A stretch of DNA of 64,000 nucleotides from Drosophila miranda (GCF_003369915.1 NC_046676.1:11886001-11950000); one strand, 5' to 3'; shown: positions 12,879 to 28,033, counted from the stretch's first letter. Made by a program: numbers and translations. Notes: generated by a model from the letters alone, not told the origin.

Positions 12879-15800
12879 TACGACTGTTTTTCTCTCTCTG
12901 ACCCCCACATGACCCGTTCTGGCAGCACATAAGCATATTAATAACGCCTTTATGCCACAACAAAGAGAGCAGGGCCAGAGCCAGAGCCAGGGCCCGCGTT
13001 GGGTCAGGGGCTGGAGAGAACAGACATGGCGCCGTCGTGGTTTAATTTAATTAAACAACATCAATCCGTTGCAGGAGTATGCGGACGACCACCTTTGGCC
13101 CTCTAATAATCGCAGGGGTGTGGAGTGTGTGTGGAGTGGTGTCGCCCCCGCTTAATGCCAGGGATTTACAACTTTACCGTAATAATTTTCAATTAAAAAA
13201 CGCACTTCAACCCTACACACGCTGACAGCAGCCCGCGTGTGTGTGTGTGTGTGTGTGTGGCAGGCGACAGTGGCAGCATCCACATCCACTTTTGTTACTC
13301 ATTTTTCGGGGGTCGCCGTCGCCGTCGCCTGTGACGTGGCACTTGACAAACAAGATTTTGCATGTCGCAAACACACACACACACACACACGCACACTTGA
13401 AAACACACGCACGCTTGGGCATGGTGTTCCTGTCATATTAACGGTACTCTGCACACACACAGACACACACGTGCCTAAAAGGATTCCGAGTCCTCGACTC
13501 GACTTCGCACGAATGCCTTCTGTCATCGGTACACCCCTCCTCCCCCTCCCCCTCCCCTTCCACGTCCTCCCCTCTCCACGCCCTCGACGGCTGCAAATAT
13601 TTGATTAGCTAGAAAAAAGTTAGCAACTTTTTCGCAGTGTTTTTTCTTGCCTTTTGTGTCGGAGCGAGTTCCCCTTTTCCTGACAGATCCTTATGGCCAG
13701 AGTTGCCACTTTTTGGCAGCAGACAGACTTGGATCCGCTTGGATCCCGCCCCGATGAGTGTTTGCTCAGATATCCAGACACTCGAATAGCAGTTCCTGGA
13801 AAAGGGTTCTCCCCTCAAAGGTGGTGGAGGGGTTCCCTGTTGTAGGCTCTGCCACTCACAGATCTTTTCAGGAAAATCATTTTTCAAAGTTTTCTTAGCC
13901 CATGTTTTCAAGCGTTAAGGCCGCAGCACTTTCCTCCCTCCACTCGACAATTTTATGCAGAATTGAGTAGGAGAAAGGTGGGTACAGTGGAAGCTCTTTG
14001 GTGGGTACATTTATTAGATTTTGAAAGCCCAAAGCAGCTCACGCGAGATAACCTTCAGTCCAGCAGCCACTGTACCATGTTGCACGGCTGCATATGCCGC
14101 AACAGCCGCACCAGCCGCACCACTTTTCAGTCTTCCATTATATGTTTTTTATTTTCGCCACAAAGTTGCTGCTGACGCAGACGCTGACGTTGACGCCACA
14201 GCAGCAAATGCGTGTAACTTTTTAATCAAATTATGTGCAAATTTTCTTTGGCAGTAATTTTTAGTAAAATTTCGCCCAGAATTACTGGAGAGACAGTAAT
14301 GGGTAGAGCCACAGAGCCACAGAGCCAGCAGCTGGAGGAAGACAGACCCCGAGTCGGAGTCTTTTTAGTGTTAGGACCAGTCTGCCAGCTTAGGCCACAT
14401 GGCCCACAGCTCGCCCCCATGTAGCCCCCGAAATCAGTCTCCGACTTGGCACCCGCATAATTTTTAATTGAATTTTAAAGTTTTTCGCCAAAGTCATAGT
14501 CGAAATATTGTTGTTTTTCCCAAAAAAGGCATCTTTTGGGTCTTGAATTTAATTAGAAAATTAAAATTTTGACTGCCGCTGTAACAAAAATGAGTGGAAG
14601 AAAATCATAAGAAAACACTTCTTAGATCAAGGAAATACACTCGATGTCAAGGGTAAATCTTCTGAAACCAAGAAAATACTCTCCATATCAAGAGGAAAAC
14701 ATTTTAAACCAAGAAAATAATGTCAAAGCCCGAGGGGATCCTAAGAAAACAGAAGTGAAAAGATCAGCAAAAAACTCAAGGCAGGAAAACAGAGGATCTT
14801 AAATGCAGATCAACCTCTTAGGCATACAATCTTCTTTAGAGATTGCAGATCATGTTTGTGCCTAAATCTAGTTCTCCAAGTGTATAACATCTCTCATACC
14901 AAGTGGCAGTCAGGCAATTGGGCAGTCAGATGGCCATAGATCTGTGTAGTTTTCCGGGTGTTGCCACATTAGTATCCAAGTTGAATTCATTTCGTCGCGC
15001 ACACAGCAGGAGGCGGATGCGATGGCGAGTGCGGATGCGGATGCGAATGAGTTTTGCATTCGGTAGCTCACGTACTGTCTGTCCCCAAAACAGGCAGAAA
15101 CCCCTTTTCTGGTCGTTTTTTGTAATTTGTAGCAGACACATTAATCAAAAAATTGCTAGTCTCCATGAGGCGTGCCCCAAACCGTCCGCCCTGCCGGGTC
15201 GCAGCCTGTCACACATGCCAAATGCCATTGTTCTCTCCTCTCTTTCGGCCTGGACACTCTGTCCCTCTGTCCACGACCCTGTTATTAAGTGGTGGAGGTA
15301 ATTGAAATGTCAGCGGAAGTGTTGCCGGCCGCAGCACACAGCACAGCCTGCGGTGCCAGGAGCGGACTGCTCATCAGACGGCCAGAGCCAGTGGCACAGG
15401 ATATAGGAGACCGTAACGACCCTCTATGAAGTGGTTAATTATGTTCCAATTACTGGACCTGCGGCTGGACATGACCACATTTCAGGCAACCGCCAATCCA
15501 CGCACCAAGAATCGATTATCAGCGAATACTTTTGGCAATGGATTTTCATGGGTCCAACTATTCCCTTCCTTTGGAACTTTCTTTTCTGCATTTTCCATGC
15601 AATTTCCAATTTGATAATTTCGTTGGCAGTTGGTAGGATGTAGGAATTACCAAAGACCTTCCACATCAGGTCTATGGCATCTCAAGGATTGCCTGGCTGT
15701 GTGTGGCCATTGCGGAGCAGCCGACAGGTTTTTGTGTACCTTCAAAATTTCCTCAAACTTTTTTCGCTGCCAGAACTTTTTCATTACGTTTTGACTTGTA

Positions 15801-17368
15801 CAATTTTCTATCTGCTGCTCTGCTGCTCTGCTTCTCTGCTGCTGTTCGTTGGGTTTTCTTTTGCTTTTCCTTGATTTTATTTTCGTTTTTTTGTTTGTTT
15901 TTGTTGTGTTTTTTTGGCTGCAATTGCTGCTGCCGGACTGCTTCTGGTGCTGTGTTGTTGTTTATGAGCTAATTATATAAGCTCGTTATTAGGCGAATTA
16001 CTTGTTTCTTCATTTGCAGCGGCAACAGAAGGAGCTCCGCTCCCGTCCAGGGCTCCACGGCTCCACGGCTCCCCGGCAAATAAGAAAACTTTTTTAATTA
16101 TAACCTCATTTAGATTTGACGTTGTTCTGGCGCTGCTGTCGCTTGCTCTTGGCCCGAACTTTCTGCCACTTTCCGTTGTCTTCACAATCTAATCAGTGGG
16201 CATATTTAATTTGATACATCCCCCCCGCCCGAATATCGGAAACGGAGCACAACCTTAGGCGGAAATCCAGGGATTCGTGGCCTTTAAGGCCATCTCCCCG
16301 GCATCTTAATCGTTTCCCAGTGGAATAGATGTACATCTTCTGCCGTTGAGGAAATCGTTGTCAATGCTGCAGCATCCTTTCCTCCATGCATTCTCTCTGC
16401 TCAGCACAAAAATGTATATTTTTTATTCCAATGAAGCGGAAAAATACGTTTTTCCCTCTACGAATACATCGTAAGTATGCTGAATTTTGTTTATGCTGCA
16501 TTTGCATTTGCATGCATCTTTGAGAGGAGCTCCGACGACTCTGAGAGAGATACCCGGGAAAGACTGCCAGACGAATGGCAAATACTCGCAAAGAGAAGGC
16601 TGAGAAATGCTTCTTTAGTTGTTGACTGCAATTTCCCTGGCATGCCTGGCAGTGGGGGGTTTCCCCCACTTTTCTTTTAGCATCTGTCTGTCTGTCTGTC
16701 TGTCTGTGTGTGTGTGTGTAGCACTCACTGTACGAATGTGTGTGTGCTGGGAAAATATTTGATTTACGTCAAATTGACACGCATGAGTTAATCAAAAAAT
16801 GATTTGTTATTGCTTACAAATGCATCCGCAATTTCCATATTCCCCAATACCGTATCGGAAGCCGAATTAAGGATATATTTCAGCAAGTTAGCGAAAGCCA
16901 AGGAGTAGTGTCCTCATTACTGGGGAAAAGGCAACTAAAAGAGTTGGACACCCAAGAGGTAATCCTAGTACTTCGCTAAAGGGGAATTTTGATCCAGTTT
17001 TACCAAAATCTTCCTTTTGTTGAAGAAATGGCAGCCTTTCCCGGTTTTTCCTTTTGCGTTTTTTGATATTTTGGTAGCCTCAATTTCGGCAAAGAAAAAA
17101 ACAATCGAACATGCGGTTCTAAAGATTTAATCTATAATAATGATATATGTACTCTGCATGCAGAGAGAGACAGAGATAGTCTCGCTTGGGATGTATGTAC
17201 ATCATTTGTACATCTTGAAAGGCACTGCCGCTGCCCAATGAGTCGCCTTGAGGCGTCTACTCGACTAAACAAGATAAATGGGAATTGTGAAAATGAAGCA
17301 TCACCTTCGACCCCACCCTAGCGCCAAGTCCCGCCCCCGGACTAGACCACAGACATGGTCAAGGCTCC

Positions 17369-17371
<3 letters not shown>

Positions 17372-17400
<29 letters not shown>
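17372..17400. repeat. AG dinucleotide microsatellite
   Basis: About 14 AG units. The GAGAG pentamers inside are potential GAGA-factor sites, but the array looks like a plain microsatellite. Confidence 0.85.
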
Positions 17401-17405
<5 letters not shown>

Positions 17406-20400
17406 ATATTTCATCCAGCAGTTTCCGTCCAACTCCGGCTACGGAAAGTGGAAGATAACATTTTAATAGGACCTCAGCCTTCTCGCCCCATGGAGGTGTG
17501 TAGGGTCCTGCTCCAGCTCCAGCTCCTCGGAGGTCTGTCTGTCCATTAGGTTAATGTGCACTTCAAACGAAATTAAGATGAATTGATTAAAATTACAAGA
17601 GTGCAGAGCCAGAGAGAGACGAGGTTCGAGTTTAGTTTCGAGTTGAGTTTTGTGGCAAAGTTCAGGGAGCAAGATTAAGTGCTTTCATTTGCCTCCGCTT
17701 GAAAAATGATGCAGCAGCAGTGGTAGCAGGGGCAGGGGCAGGGGTAGGGGCAGGGGCAGGGGCAGGGGCAACTTTGCAGGTACTCGAATGAAATAATGAA
17801 TGGAGCCCAGGCCCTGCATTTATTAATGTTTGGAAAACGTTTGCCAAATTAATTGCCATTTAATTTGTTATGCTAACACTCGTTCGTCTGTATGTACAGT
17901 GGTACACTGGTACAGTGAGTGCACACAGTAATCGCCAGGCGGAAGAAGACTAATTGGTTTGTTCGGCTTTAATTAAATTGTAAATTTTCGGCCAGCGCCG
18001 CGACAGCCCCCGGGAGGAAGCTACGAAAATTGCAATTAAGATAATTATCTGGGAAAAGCAAAAGTGTAAATCCTTTTTTCGCTTCGAGGGGAGGGATTAT
18101 GCAACTGCAACTGCAGCATGGCCCCGTTTTTCGTTGCACACTTAATTTGCATAAATTTCAAATGAATCCAATGGAATGGCCAACAAAAGACAAAAAAAAA
18201 AGCGCAGCTAAACAATTGCCACTGATGAAGCAGCGGCACCAGCAGCGCCAGGATCCGGTGTGGAGGCAGCTTGGGGCGTTTACTTTGTCTGTGCCACATG
18301 CCCGCCCTCACCCCCTGCTATGTACACTTTTGCAGGTGCCACAATCACCCGAAAGACATCGCAGGATAATCGAAGCAGAGGACACAGAGAGAACAGGACG
18401 ACAAAACGAGTGAAAGAGCAGAGAATTTTGTGTTATTCTTACGGATTTTCTACTTTGTTGGCAATGTAAGCACCGCACCCACATCTCTCCCCGTCCCGCC
18501 GTCCCCGCCTGTACCCGAGGAAACACCCACTGCCTTTTCCGCTTTTCATTTGCTCTGTGCAAAGTTGACGCTTTTGTTTGATTCGTGTCACACAGCTGAC
18601 CAGCGACGGACGACGACGAGTCCCCCCCTTCGTTCCACTTCGTTGGAGTTACTTTGCTTTGGAATTATGCAAAAGACAAAGCGAACGAGAAAGAAAGAGC
18701 CACTCTTGATGCCCTTACGGACCCATTGTTTCTATAAAAAGTACATTTTCCATGGCAGCAACTGGGGCACCTCTCGTTCAAACCTCGATCATACTCGATC
18801 AAAAGAGGGTATCCTGGGTATCCAGCAAGAAAAAGCAAATAAAGCCAGAGAATTGTCAAATGAGATTCAATGTTATGCTCAAGTGGCTTTCCATCGTCTT
18901 CGGGCAGGAAAGTGTGGGGAGTGAAGTGAATTTTAATAATAAATTTTCCGTGTGGCCACCAAAAGTTGCAGTTGCAGTTGCAGCTGCAGCTCACATGCAA
19001 TTTTCTAGAATTTACTGCTGCGTGAAAGTTTTGTAATTTGGTTGCAAAAACTAGAAGAAAGAAGCGGCATGCCGCTTGCGTGTCCAAGCAAACGGCACAA
19101 ATGAAGCTACAATTACGTCTACAAATACGGCCAGAAGACCCTCTCCATCTCCCCATCTCCCCATCTCCCTCGCTCTCTCTCTCTCTCTGCACAAGAGGGG
19201 AAGTAATTTGCAATTAAATTACAACGAAATGGGCAATAGAAAAGGAAATTAATTGTCCAAGAAATGCAATTATGCGAATGCAAAATGAATGAGCAGCAAA
19301 TGAATGAACGAATGAATGAATGAATGCATAGAGCGTCACTCCACTTGACACGATTCCGTACCCGGCAGCAGCTAAACTTTTCTTGCAGCTTAATTAAATT
19401 GCATATTACTCCCGCACTCCCGAAAGCCGTCGAAATGATAACTTTTCTGTACGCCACATTTTAATCTGGTCTGGAGATGGAGTGTGCCCGGGTCCAAGCG
19501 AAACCCCAATAAATTACGAATGCTCCTTTTTATTGAACTTAATTTCCTTTTCTCAAAACCACATTTTTCGGCTCAGGACACGGGCAGGGGCCCAAAGTAA
19601 GCCGCTGCAAAGGCGAGAGGACCGAGCAGAGGGCGAGATATATGGCCGCAGTCAAAGATTACATTTAGTGCACACTCAAACGCAAATAGGAACCACAGCA
19701 GAGGCCAACAAAATAGCAGAAGTTGTACTTACATGTGTAATATCCTTAATATGCTGCACGTCATGGAGCTGCAATGAAAAATAAACGAATATTGAATTAA
19801 ATAATGAATGGCAATGCGAATAATCGACACTTTTTATATATATTTAAAGCTTTAAATTTGTTTAGTAATTTAAAAAATTTTTTTTTTTATTTTTTGTTTA
19901 TTTTACAACATTTTTTTTAATGTTTTCTATTTTTTCTACGGTTGTTTTTCAGAGGTAGTGCTTCTTTTTCCCCACAAAACTTAAGTATCTTACGACTGGC
20001 TTTATTTTATTCTTTGCGCATTTTTTGCGGTATTTTTGCAGAATGTTCGACTTTGAAATCTTGGGAAAAGTGGAGCAAAATTTACTGCATTTTTTCGTTT
20101 AGGCACATAAATTGGGCGTCGTTTAAGGTATAATTTGGAAAATCTATGGATAAACGAATGTTACAGCCCTTTGAGCAATCCTTCAAATGCCGCTTAAGGA
20201 TATGGCATTTGTTCCTTATTTTTCTAGACTGCCTCTCTCTCCGCCCAAGACTTTTGGGCCATGGCGCACCACTAGTATTTTGACCACAATCGTGTCTCCT
20301 CCGAACGGGAAGGGATTTCGCTCTGATTTTTGCCTGCACCTCGAGAAGCGAGTGCCACAAGCAAGCCGCAAGGCAGTCCCAAAGCATTGCCTTTCATGTT

Positions 20401-23400
20401 CCAGAATAGTGCCCCAAACGGGGGCATGTATATACATATGAGCTACTTGTGCCTGAGGGCGGCGGAATGGTCAACATTTTTGGGGGCAAGGCAGAGGCTC
20501 GGGCTTGGGGCTTTGAGCATTGCACGCAGCAAATGCGTTTGCATTACAGTCAGATGTTTGCGGCTTGCCTCGCTGCAAATACACTCACACACACACATAC
20601 ATACACACACACACAGAGATGTTTGCGCCTTTATGGCAGCCCAAAGTTTGACCACATTTTACAAACAAAAATATTACAACAATGGCATCCACAACCTCCT
20701 GCTGCAAGAGTCTGCCTGTGGTCATGGGACCACAAGTTTCTAACCTTTCCTTTGCCACTCTCTCTCTCTGCCCTTTTTGGGCCAAAAAGGGATGCAATTA
20801 ATTTTGCCAAAGGACAACTTCATCTGACAGCAATAATCTATTGCAAATACCAGAAGCGTACCAAAAGACGAATGGACGGATGGCATTCCTAAGAATTGCA
20901 TAGAATTGTTGGTCATCCTAATAAGTGGAGCTCCACCACGCTCCACCTCTCCAGTGGGCTAGGGGGGGGGGGGAGGGCCATAAAAAAGAGATTTGAAAGC
21001 GGAAATTGGTAAGGGATTAAATGGCCTAAACAGTTGCGCGGCATTAAGCGCAGCAGCCTCTCAAAGAGAGGGGCCCTCGGCCCTCGGCCCTCCAGTCGTT
21101 CGATGTCGTCCGGCAAAAACTTTTCACTTTGCATGAACATAAAATACATACCAAATAAAAGCAACAACAATAACAGTAACGTTGCAACAACAAAAAATGG
21201 GAAAACTTTTTAATTTATATTTAAACTTTTTGCAAAGTGTTGAAAAAGGAGGGCGTTATCTACTGCCCCTCGGTCCGGCAGTCTCCTGCCTCCGCTGCCC
21301 CTTGCTGCCCCCTGCTGCCCCCTGCTGCCACCGGCTGCCCCCTGCTGCTGCTGCCGGCAAGAATGCCAAATAGTTGTAAAAATACCAATGTGCTTTGCTA
21401 TGCAAAATCCTCCACATTTATACATCCATAGACACTATACGTCTACATACATAGGTCTGCGAGCCGTGTTAAATGATTCCAACAAGCATTTAAAGCTTGA
21501 ACGGTTTGTAGTTGAGGTAACTTGGGGATTACCTTAAATTAGTTGCATGCAACACAAGAACAGACACAAGTGGCTGTGGCAGAAAAGGCACTTGGATTTT
21601 GCCGATTTATTGGCAATATTATTGAATGGGCTCAAATGTCTCATCCGTGTACTTGTGTTTTTGGTTGTGCCACTTTGAGCAGGCCAATAAAAAGTGATTG
21701 TTGTATCGAATCATTAAAGCAGGTTGTTTAAATGATTTAAAAGGGAAATTAAGCTAGAGAATATACCGAATGTGTCCTTTAACTTAAGCTTTTAGCCAGG
21801 CACCCGCATATTGGTCGGTTCTGCGATGGAAGGCCTACAAGATCTACTGGCATCCACTGACCTTTGAATAGAACGGTCAAACGATTATATTTAATACAAT
21901 TTGTGAGCTGCTTCTGATTCTTAGATTCCGCTTCTTTCGACAGCATTCAAGGCTCACAAGGCTCTGATGCAACGGGCCAGCGTCAAGCAGTGCAGTATAC
22001 ATATGTACGTGGAAGCAAAGGTAAGCAGTGTAACCAAGCCGATTTGGAGACAAGCATTGCAGAAATGATCTATATGAATTTCCAAGCTGTTTGGAAGCAT
22101 AATTTCAAGCAAATCAAACGATCCATTATTTTGCACTATCGAAATTATGGACAGATTGTCCTCCGATTGCTTATTTATTCATTGGGGCTGCTCCCTTTTG
22201 GAATCCCGTAGCCGCATTCGTTTATCAATATTTATTGCATTTAATGTGCAATTTGCGTACATTTCTTAATGAAATTACACGAAAAATTATATATGAATCG
22301 ATGCAGAGCAGTGCCGTGCTGCCTTCTGCATGCCGCACGTGGGGCGGGGAGAGTATCGGTATCGTTGGGCATGTAATTTCCGCTTAATTTGCTACCATTA
22401 CCACAAAAACGCATTATATGCGAATACCAAAGAGGGAGATAGCCACAGAAAGAGAGAGGAGAGAGAGAGCTTTTAAATGTGCTGCAATTACTTGGGATAC
22501 AATTTTAATCGAGTGTTGAAATATTTGCGGCCACTTTGCCGCTTCATGAAATATTCAATTCAAGTCGAAACACATTCATCTAGGTCCGTGCTTGGTTTTC
22601 CATCTGAATAGTCTCTCAAGAGACATTCAGGGCTCCTCTGCTGCGATTCATTCCCTATTCCCATAATTCCGTTCCCTTTAACGTCCCGAAATCCCTCGTT
22701 GCCTTGTGTTTGCTTGGGGATTATCTAAAGTCAAATCCTCAGCCTGCATCTTCCTATGCTTTTTCCTCTGCCTATCCAGATGCATGCTCATCTCCCAGTT
22801 CGGTTCCTCTGAGCTGTCCGTGTGTGCCGTGTGTGGGTGCATTAATAAATTGACTTTTCCTAGCCCCCGTTAACCCGATAAAGTGAACCCCGAGTTCTTA
22901 AAACCTTTAAAATTGTAGATAAATGTGCCTAGGCCAAAACCCAGGCCTCACAGCTTTTTCTATAGGCAGATGCAGGGCATCGTTTCGTTCCATCGAGGGC
23001 GCACTGTAGTGCATCACAAATTGCATCAGCTTTTGGACCGAGGCCTTAGCAAATACAACAAGTGCAACGCAGTGCGTGTCTGTCGATTTCAGTGCGTATG
23101 CCCCTTTGGGCCATACAATTTGACACAAACACAGGACACCAGGACGGAGGAGGAGGGCCTGGGATACACATTGAGGCACAGTCGGGCCCAATGATGGAGA
23201 CTTGCATATGCGTTGCTCATTTGCAGTCGTTATTAAATTGCGTTTTTCGGAGCAGAGCAGAGCAGAGGAGAGAGCAGCACCCACAAGAGAGAGAGAGAGT
23301 GGAAGAGGGAGAGAGAGGGGTGCTGCATGGAGCATTGGCATTTTAATGAACTGATACATTTTGGGGCAGCAACAGCAGCTGCTGCTGCATCATGCGTTGC

Positions 23401-23617
23401 CCCTTTGTGCATTTATTTGTTTGCATTGGCACTGATTGTATTTGCATTTGTGTTAGTGAGTGTGTGTGTGTGTGTGTGTGTGTGCCAATGGCAAATGTTC
23501 GATTTGGTGTAATGAAATTTTCTAATCAAAGCGTTTTGTTTATTTGCATTTGGCCCTGGCCGCCTACTGCTTCCGTTAACGCTCTGTTTTGTTTGGCTTG
23601 TTGACTGGTGACCGCAA

Positions 23618-23621
<4 letters not shown>

Positions 23622-23664
<43 letters not shown>
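23622..23664. repeat. CA dinucleotide microsatellite, 43 bases
   Basis: About 21 CA units. It is the longest CA array in the window and a natural length-polymorphic marker. Confidence 0.9.
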
Positions 23665-23668
<4 letters not shown>

Positions 23669-23836
23669 CTGCTGTCGAATATGTGTTTGCATTGGGTCAA
23701 AGGTTGTCACTTGTGCAAATACTAATTAGTTGTAATTAGGTTTTACATATGCACAGCAGCCGCAAACAATTATTGTGAAAGTGAGTAATGAGGCTCACGT
23801 CATGGCCGCTGCCCTAAATCCTTTGAGGTGCGAAGC

Positions 23837-24105
23837 ACTGCTTGCCGGAAGTACAAGTAGCGGTTTCAATTGCTTTGACTTAGCCTTCAAATGCTTTAGG
23901 CGGTTAACGCATTCTCTTGCTTGATTGGAAGAGAAGATTTGTACAGCTACTTCACATAATACTGCTTTCCTATAGCACAACTGATCTGCTTCATCGCTTC
24001 TCACTGCTTTTATCATCCTGTAATAAATGAAGCACTGCTTTTCCCACCTTTGAATCCCATCTAATCTCACTGCTTCCCTCTATATATACTGGTTTCCACT
24101 GCTTT
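23837..24105. repeat. Strand-biased cluster of TGCTT motifs
   Basis: About ten TGCTT pentamers occur in about 270 bases, nearly all on the plus strand and most in the context ACTGCTTT or ACTGCTTC. Chance would give well under one. The spacing is irregular, so this is not a simple tandem repeat. It is either a degenerate repeat or a homotypic binding-site cluster. Confidence 0.6.
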
Positions 24106-27100
24106 GATCTACTCTGGCCGACGCGCGCTCGTTAAAGTGCGTGGCTCTCCCTGTCTCTCTTTCTGCAATTAAATTGCGCTTTGTGCCGGCCAATTTGCAT
24201 ATTTTGGTTAAGGCCGAAATGGAAACAATAAGCCATAATTTATATATAATTAACTCTATTCCCCGTTTGGCGCATCACCCACACACACAAAAACACACAC
24301 AAAGTCTTTGAAAACTCATTTGAATATGAATTTTATATTCAAATTCAAATTTTCGCAGCTTCGCTTCGTATCGCATCGCTCCTCCTGGGGCGCTCTTTAT
24401 GCTCTTCCTCCCCCGCACCAGACCCGCGCGGACCGGGTTCAATGAGGTGTTAAACCATAATTTGCACAAACGCTTCGCTGAGCCAATTTCCCATCTCAGC
24501 CCCAACCCCCAACCCCCAAGCCGCCCAATCCTACCATAGACGCCACCGCACATTTGCATTTTGCGGGCTTTAATTTTTACTTTACTTTTTATTCCCAGTC
24601 CTGTTCTTCATTTATTTTTTGGTTCATTTTAAATATCTGCGAGCTGCCATTGTTCCTTGGCCAATATTACGCAATGAAGCCGAACTGGGGGGAAAAGCGT
24701 GGCAGGAGGAGTGGCAGGAGGAGTGGCTGATGCATGCCCGCCATCACACTTAATCGCCATGAAATTTGTGGGCCATAAAATGGACACTGGCCGAGCGGCC
24801 AAGCGGCCAAGCGGGCGAGTGAGCGTAATAGCCAAATTTTATTAGCTTCAATTTAACAATTTGTGGCAGCGGCTAAGGCCACTCTCCCGCTCGCGCTTTA
24901 TTAATATTTAAACAAGGCAGACATTAGACTTATGACCAGGGTCCAGGCACCAAGGACCTGGCCTCTATTTCACCTGCTGTCGCGGATGTTGCCGCGGAGG
25001 ATGCCATCCAACTGATGCTGCAGCCAACAACGCGCCGAACAAAGGAGCCAAACCATTTTAATTTTTCACTTGGATGAGTGCAAAATTAAGACATTAAGCG
25101 AATGCGTTCAACCCCCACCCAGCATCCAACGCCCACCATTCATAATGAAGCTGGAGACGCGCCACAGACACAGCTGTGCCGCGGCAGGGCATCCTCGCTC
25201 TGTCTGCGCCTGGACCCGCGATGGGGCACAACTGATTTTAATAACAGTCATCCGGTGCCGCTGTGCATAACGATGCGTGTCGTTCGGGATGGGGGCGCGC
25301 CTCAGCCACGTTATGACTTTGATTCATCCGAGGCAAGACCGAGGACGACAGACAGATGACAGTCGCCCCCCCACTCCTACGTTCACTCCCCGAGAATTTG
25401 CATACAAATGGGCGTTGGTCTTTGACGCGCAAGTTCACTGGCAATTTGCTTTTAAAACGTATTCTAATTGCCACCAAATGGAGCATCTGCAGGTGGCAGT
25501 GGCACGGCGGGAGATGGCACCCCTGCCGCTTAATCCTTCCTCACTTGGGCCAAAACGGGTTAAGCGGACTTCAATCGCCAGCAAAATCCACAAAAGAGTT
25601 TCCATCCACTTGATCCGTGGATCCATGGCAGCGTCCCTCGTTCGTTGTCAGCGGCAGTAATAAAACTTTATTGAATTGTATTGATTTTAAAATTATTACC
25701 ATTCAGGCGGAAGTAATGCAATGTATCTGTGCACGTGTGTGTGTGTGTGTGTGTGTGTGAGTGTGCGTGCGAGAGCGCTCAAGTGAATTCTAGCAACGGC
25801 TGTTGGAATTTCACAAACAACAACATTTTCATTATTGTGTGCAGAAATAAAAGAAAAACCGAGCACAACAAAGGGAGCACATCCAAAGTGGGTGAAGGGG
25901 GGGGGAGGGATGCTACCCTTGTTGTGTGATTTTGCAAAAGGGCTGCCCATCCGCCGACGCAGTGCTTTGTCGCTGTCTCGAGTGCTTGACTTTCCATTTC
26001 GCTGCGAGCGCTGCAAAGTAGGCAACGTTTTCTTTAACGCACACAACATCCAGCCCAGGACTCCCCAGTCTGAGGAGTGTGTGTGGCTTTTAATGAAAAT
26101 CCAAACGTTTATTGTAATTTTGCCTCTCTTTTTCCTGTTGTGCATTATTTGAGTCTGGTGTGTGTGGCACGTGCACAAATGCAGCTAATCGAGTGTGAAA
26201 ATTGCTCTGGGCTGCCCCAGGAATCGGTTCGTTCTCTCTCGCTTTAAACGGCTGCGCCTGGCACAATGTTAAAGCTTAGTTTTTGGGCAGAGGCACATGC
26301 AAATATCTGTGGGCCACAGAAAATTGTGACAAAAGTGCATCATCAGAAAAGGTTGCCACAGCACCACCGCACCACCGCATCGCCACACCACACATTCTAC
26401 AAGGATGAGCTTCTGATGCCAGCGAGAGAGCCTGCCAATTCATTTCTATTCATGTTATGCAATTCAATTGTGCAACTTTGGCCAGGGTCCCAGCCCCAAA
26501 CCAGCGGACAGCCCGTGTCCGTGTCCCCGTCCGGCTGTTAAGCTTTCCTTTGCCTTCGTCTGCGGCGGCAGCTTCAGTTCCAGAAGCTGCTCTCACCGCA
26601 GTGTCCTTTCCCGCTTATGCATATGCACACCGGACCCGGTCCGGTTTCCTGATGGCTCCTGCTGCTTTTTTTGCACCTGCTGGCTGCTGGATACCGGCTA
26701 CTGGCTACTGGCTACAGATGGCACTTCCATGGCTCTGTGGTTTAGCTACTGATTCTCTCAGTCCTGCAGCTGCCCTGTGGCCAAATTTCTGGGGTGTTCT
26801 CTTGCCACAGCCACCTCCTTTTGGTAGCCATTCGTACAACAGTGCCCCGGCCGGCACCACCCCCCGTGTGGGGGCACTCCAGAATCCAGCACTTGCGGTT
26901 GAGTTGATCTAACCGCCTGTCCGGGCAAGCCATAATTATGCAATTTCTTGTCAACATGCTCTGGACGGGAAATGCACAAAGTGCCACTGCCTCCTTCATA
27001 TCGTTTACTCGCATATGGATGGATGTCCTTGCGGATGTGTGTGTGTGGCTAAAACAAAGCCTCGAATGTTTCAGCTTCTTGAAATTGGCAGACATTTATA

Positions 27101-28032
27101 GGCAATTATGCCCCTCTTTCTCTCTCTGTGCCCACTTTTTGTGGGTGGCTAAGTGGTCAAAGGCCTAGGCCATGACATAAATTATTCATGGCTGCATTTT
27201 GGGCCCAATCAGATGGCTAATTTGCCATGCGTTAGACCAAAACAAGATGATGCCTCAACGAGTCTTCTGTGTTTCGGGCCAAACATTGTAAGACTTTGCC
27301 ACTCTTTGTGCCCAGACACTCTGCCATCTAGGACTGCCATTGAGGAGCCATGTTAAGTCTGTGCGGGAGAGTGTCTTATCTACTTCCTGCTGGAGATGTT
27401 TATGATGCCAATACCACTGATTATCAACTCCGCAGCCAGATGAAGATTCAGACTCATCCGAGCCGAAGAGGGAGCCAGAAGTGGCATCCAAGAAAACGAA
27501 AAGTTATTGCAATGCGTTCTCGTTGCCTCCGACGAGAAGTTCTCATGACAACGACAACGCAAGCGACAAAGGACAACGCACAGCTTTGCTTTGCTCCCTG
27601 GCAAGGGTAATGCCATTGGCCACAGATTATGATTGAGTTTGTTGCACACACACACACACGCACACATCAGAGAGAGACAGAGAGAGAGAGAGAGCATGTA
27701 AAATGGCGTCATTTGTTTCCCCCCTGCAATCTCATGGCAGCGACATGCAAAATTATGGCTTGGAAACGCTGGAGGGGAAGGCGGAGGAGGAGGAGCAGCA
27801 GCGTGTGGCAGGTTCTTGTGTTGTCGTCAGGCCATAACGCGCATCATTATTAGGCGAAAATTATTATGGCACCCGTTGCTGGTATACCCCCTAAGCCATG
27901 CCCCTTCGCTGCCGCTCAAGTTTTGATGGGATAACGACTTTTGGCGCGGTGGCAGCGAGATACTCGCACAAATGCAAATCTCATCCGTTGGATTTATGAC
28001 ACGCATAATTTTTATAGTGTTTGAACTGCTAT

Positions 28033-28033
<1 letters not shown>

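Larger units (their letters stand above)
12453..23794. other. Gene-free interval, about 11.3 kb
   Basis: No coding exon can be supported. It contains a 21-base C run, several GT/CA arrays (13236-13259, 13370-13390, 23461-23484, 23622-23664), TCTG/TG repeats at 16683-16719, an AG array at 17372-17400 and T-rich DNA at 19830-19960. The many short blocks of AT-rich, non-repetitive sequence look like ordinary fly intergenic or intronic DNA. Confidence 0.6.
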
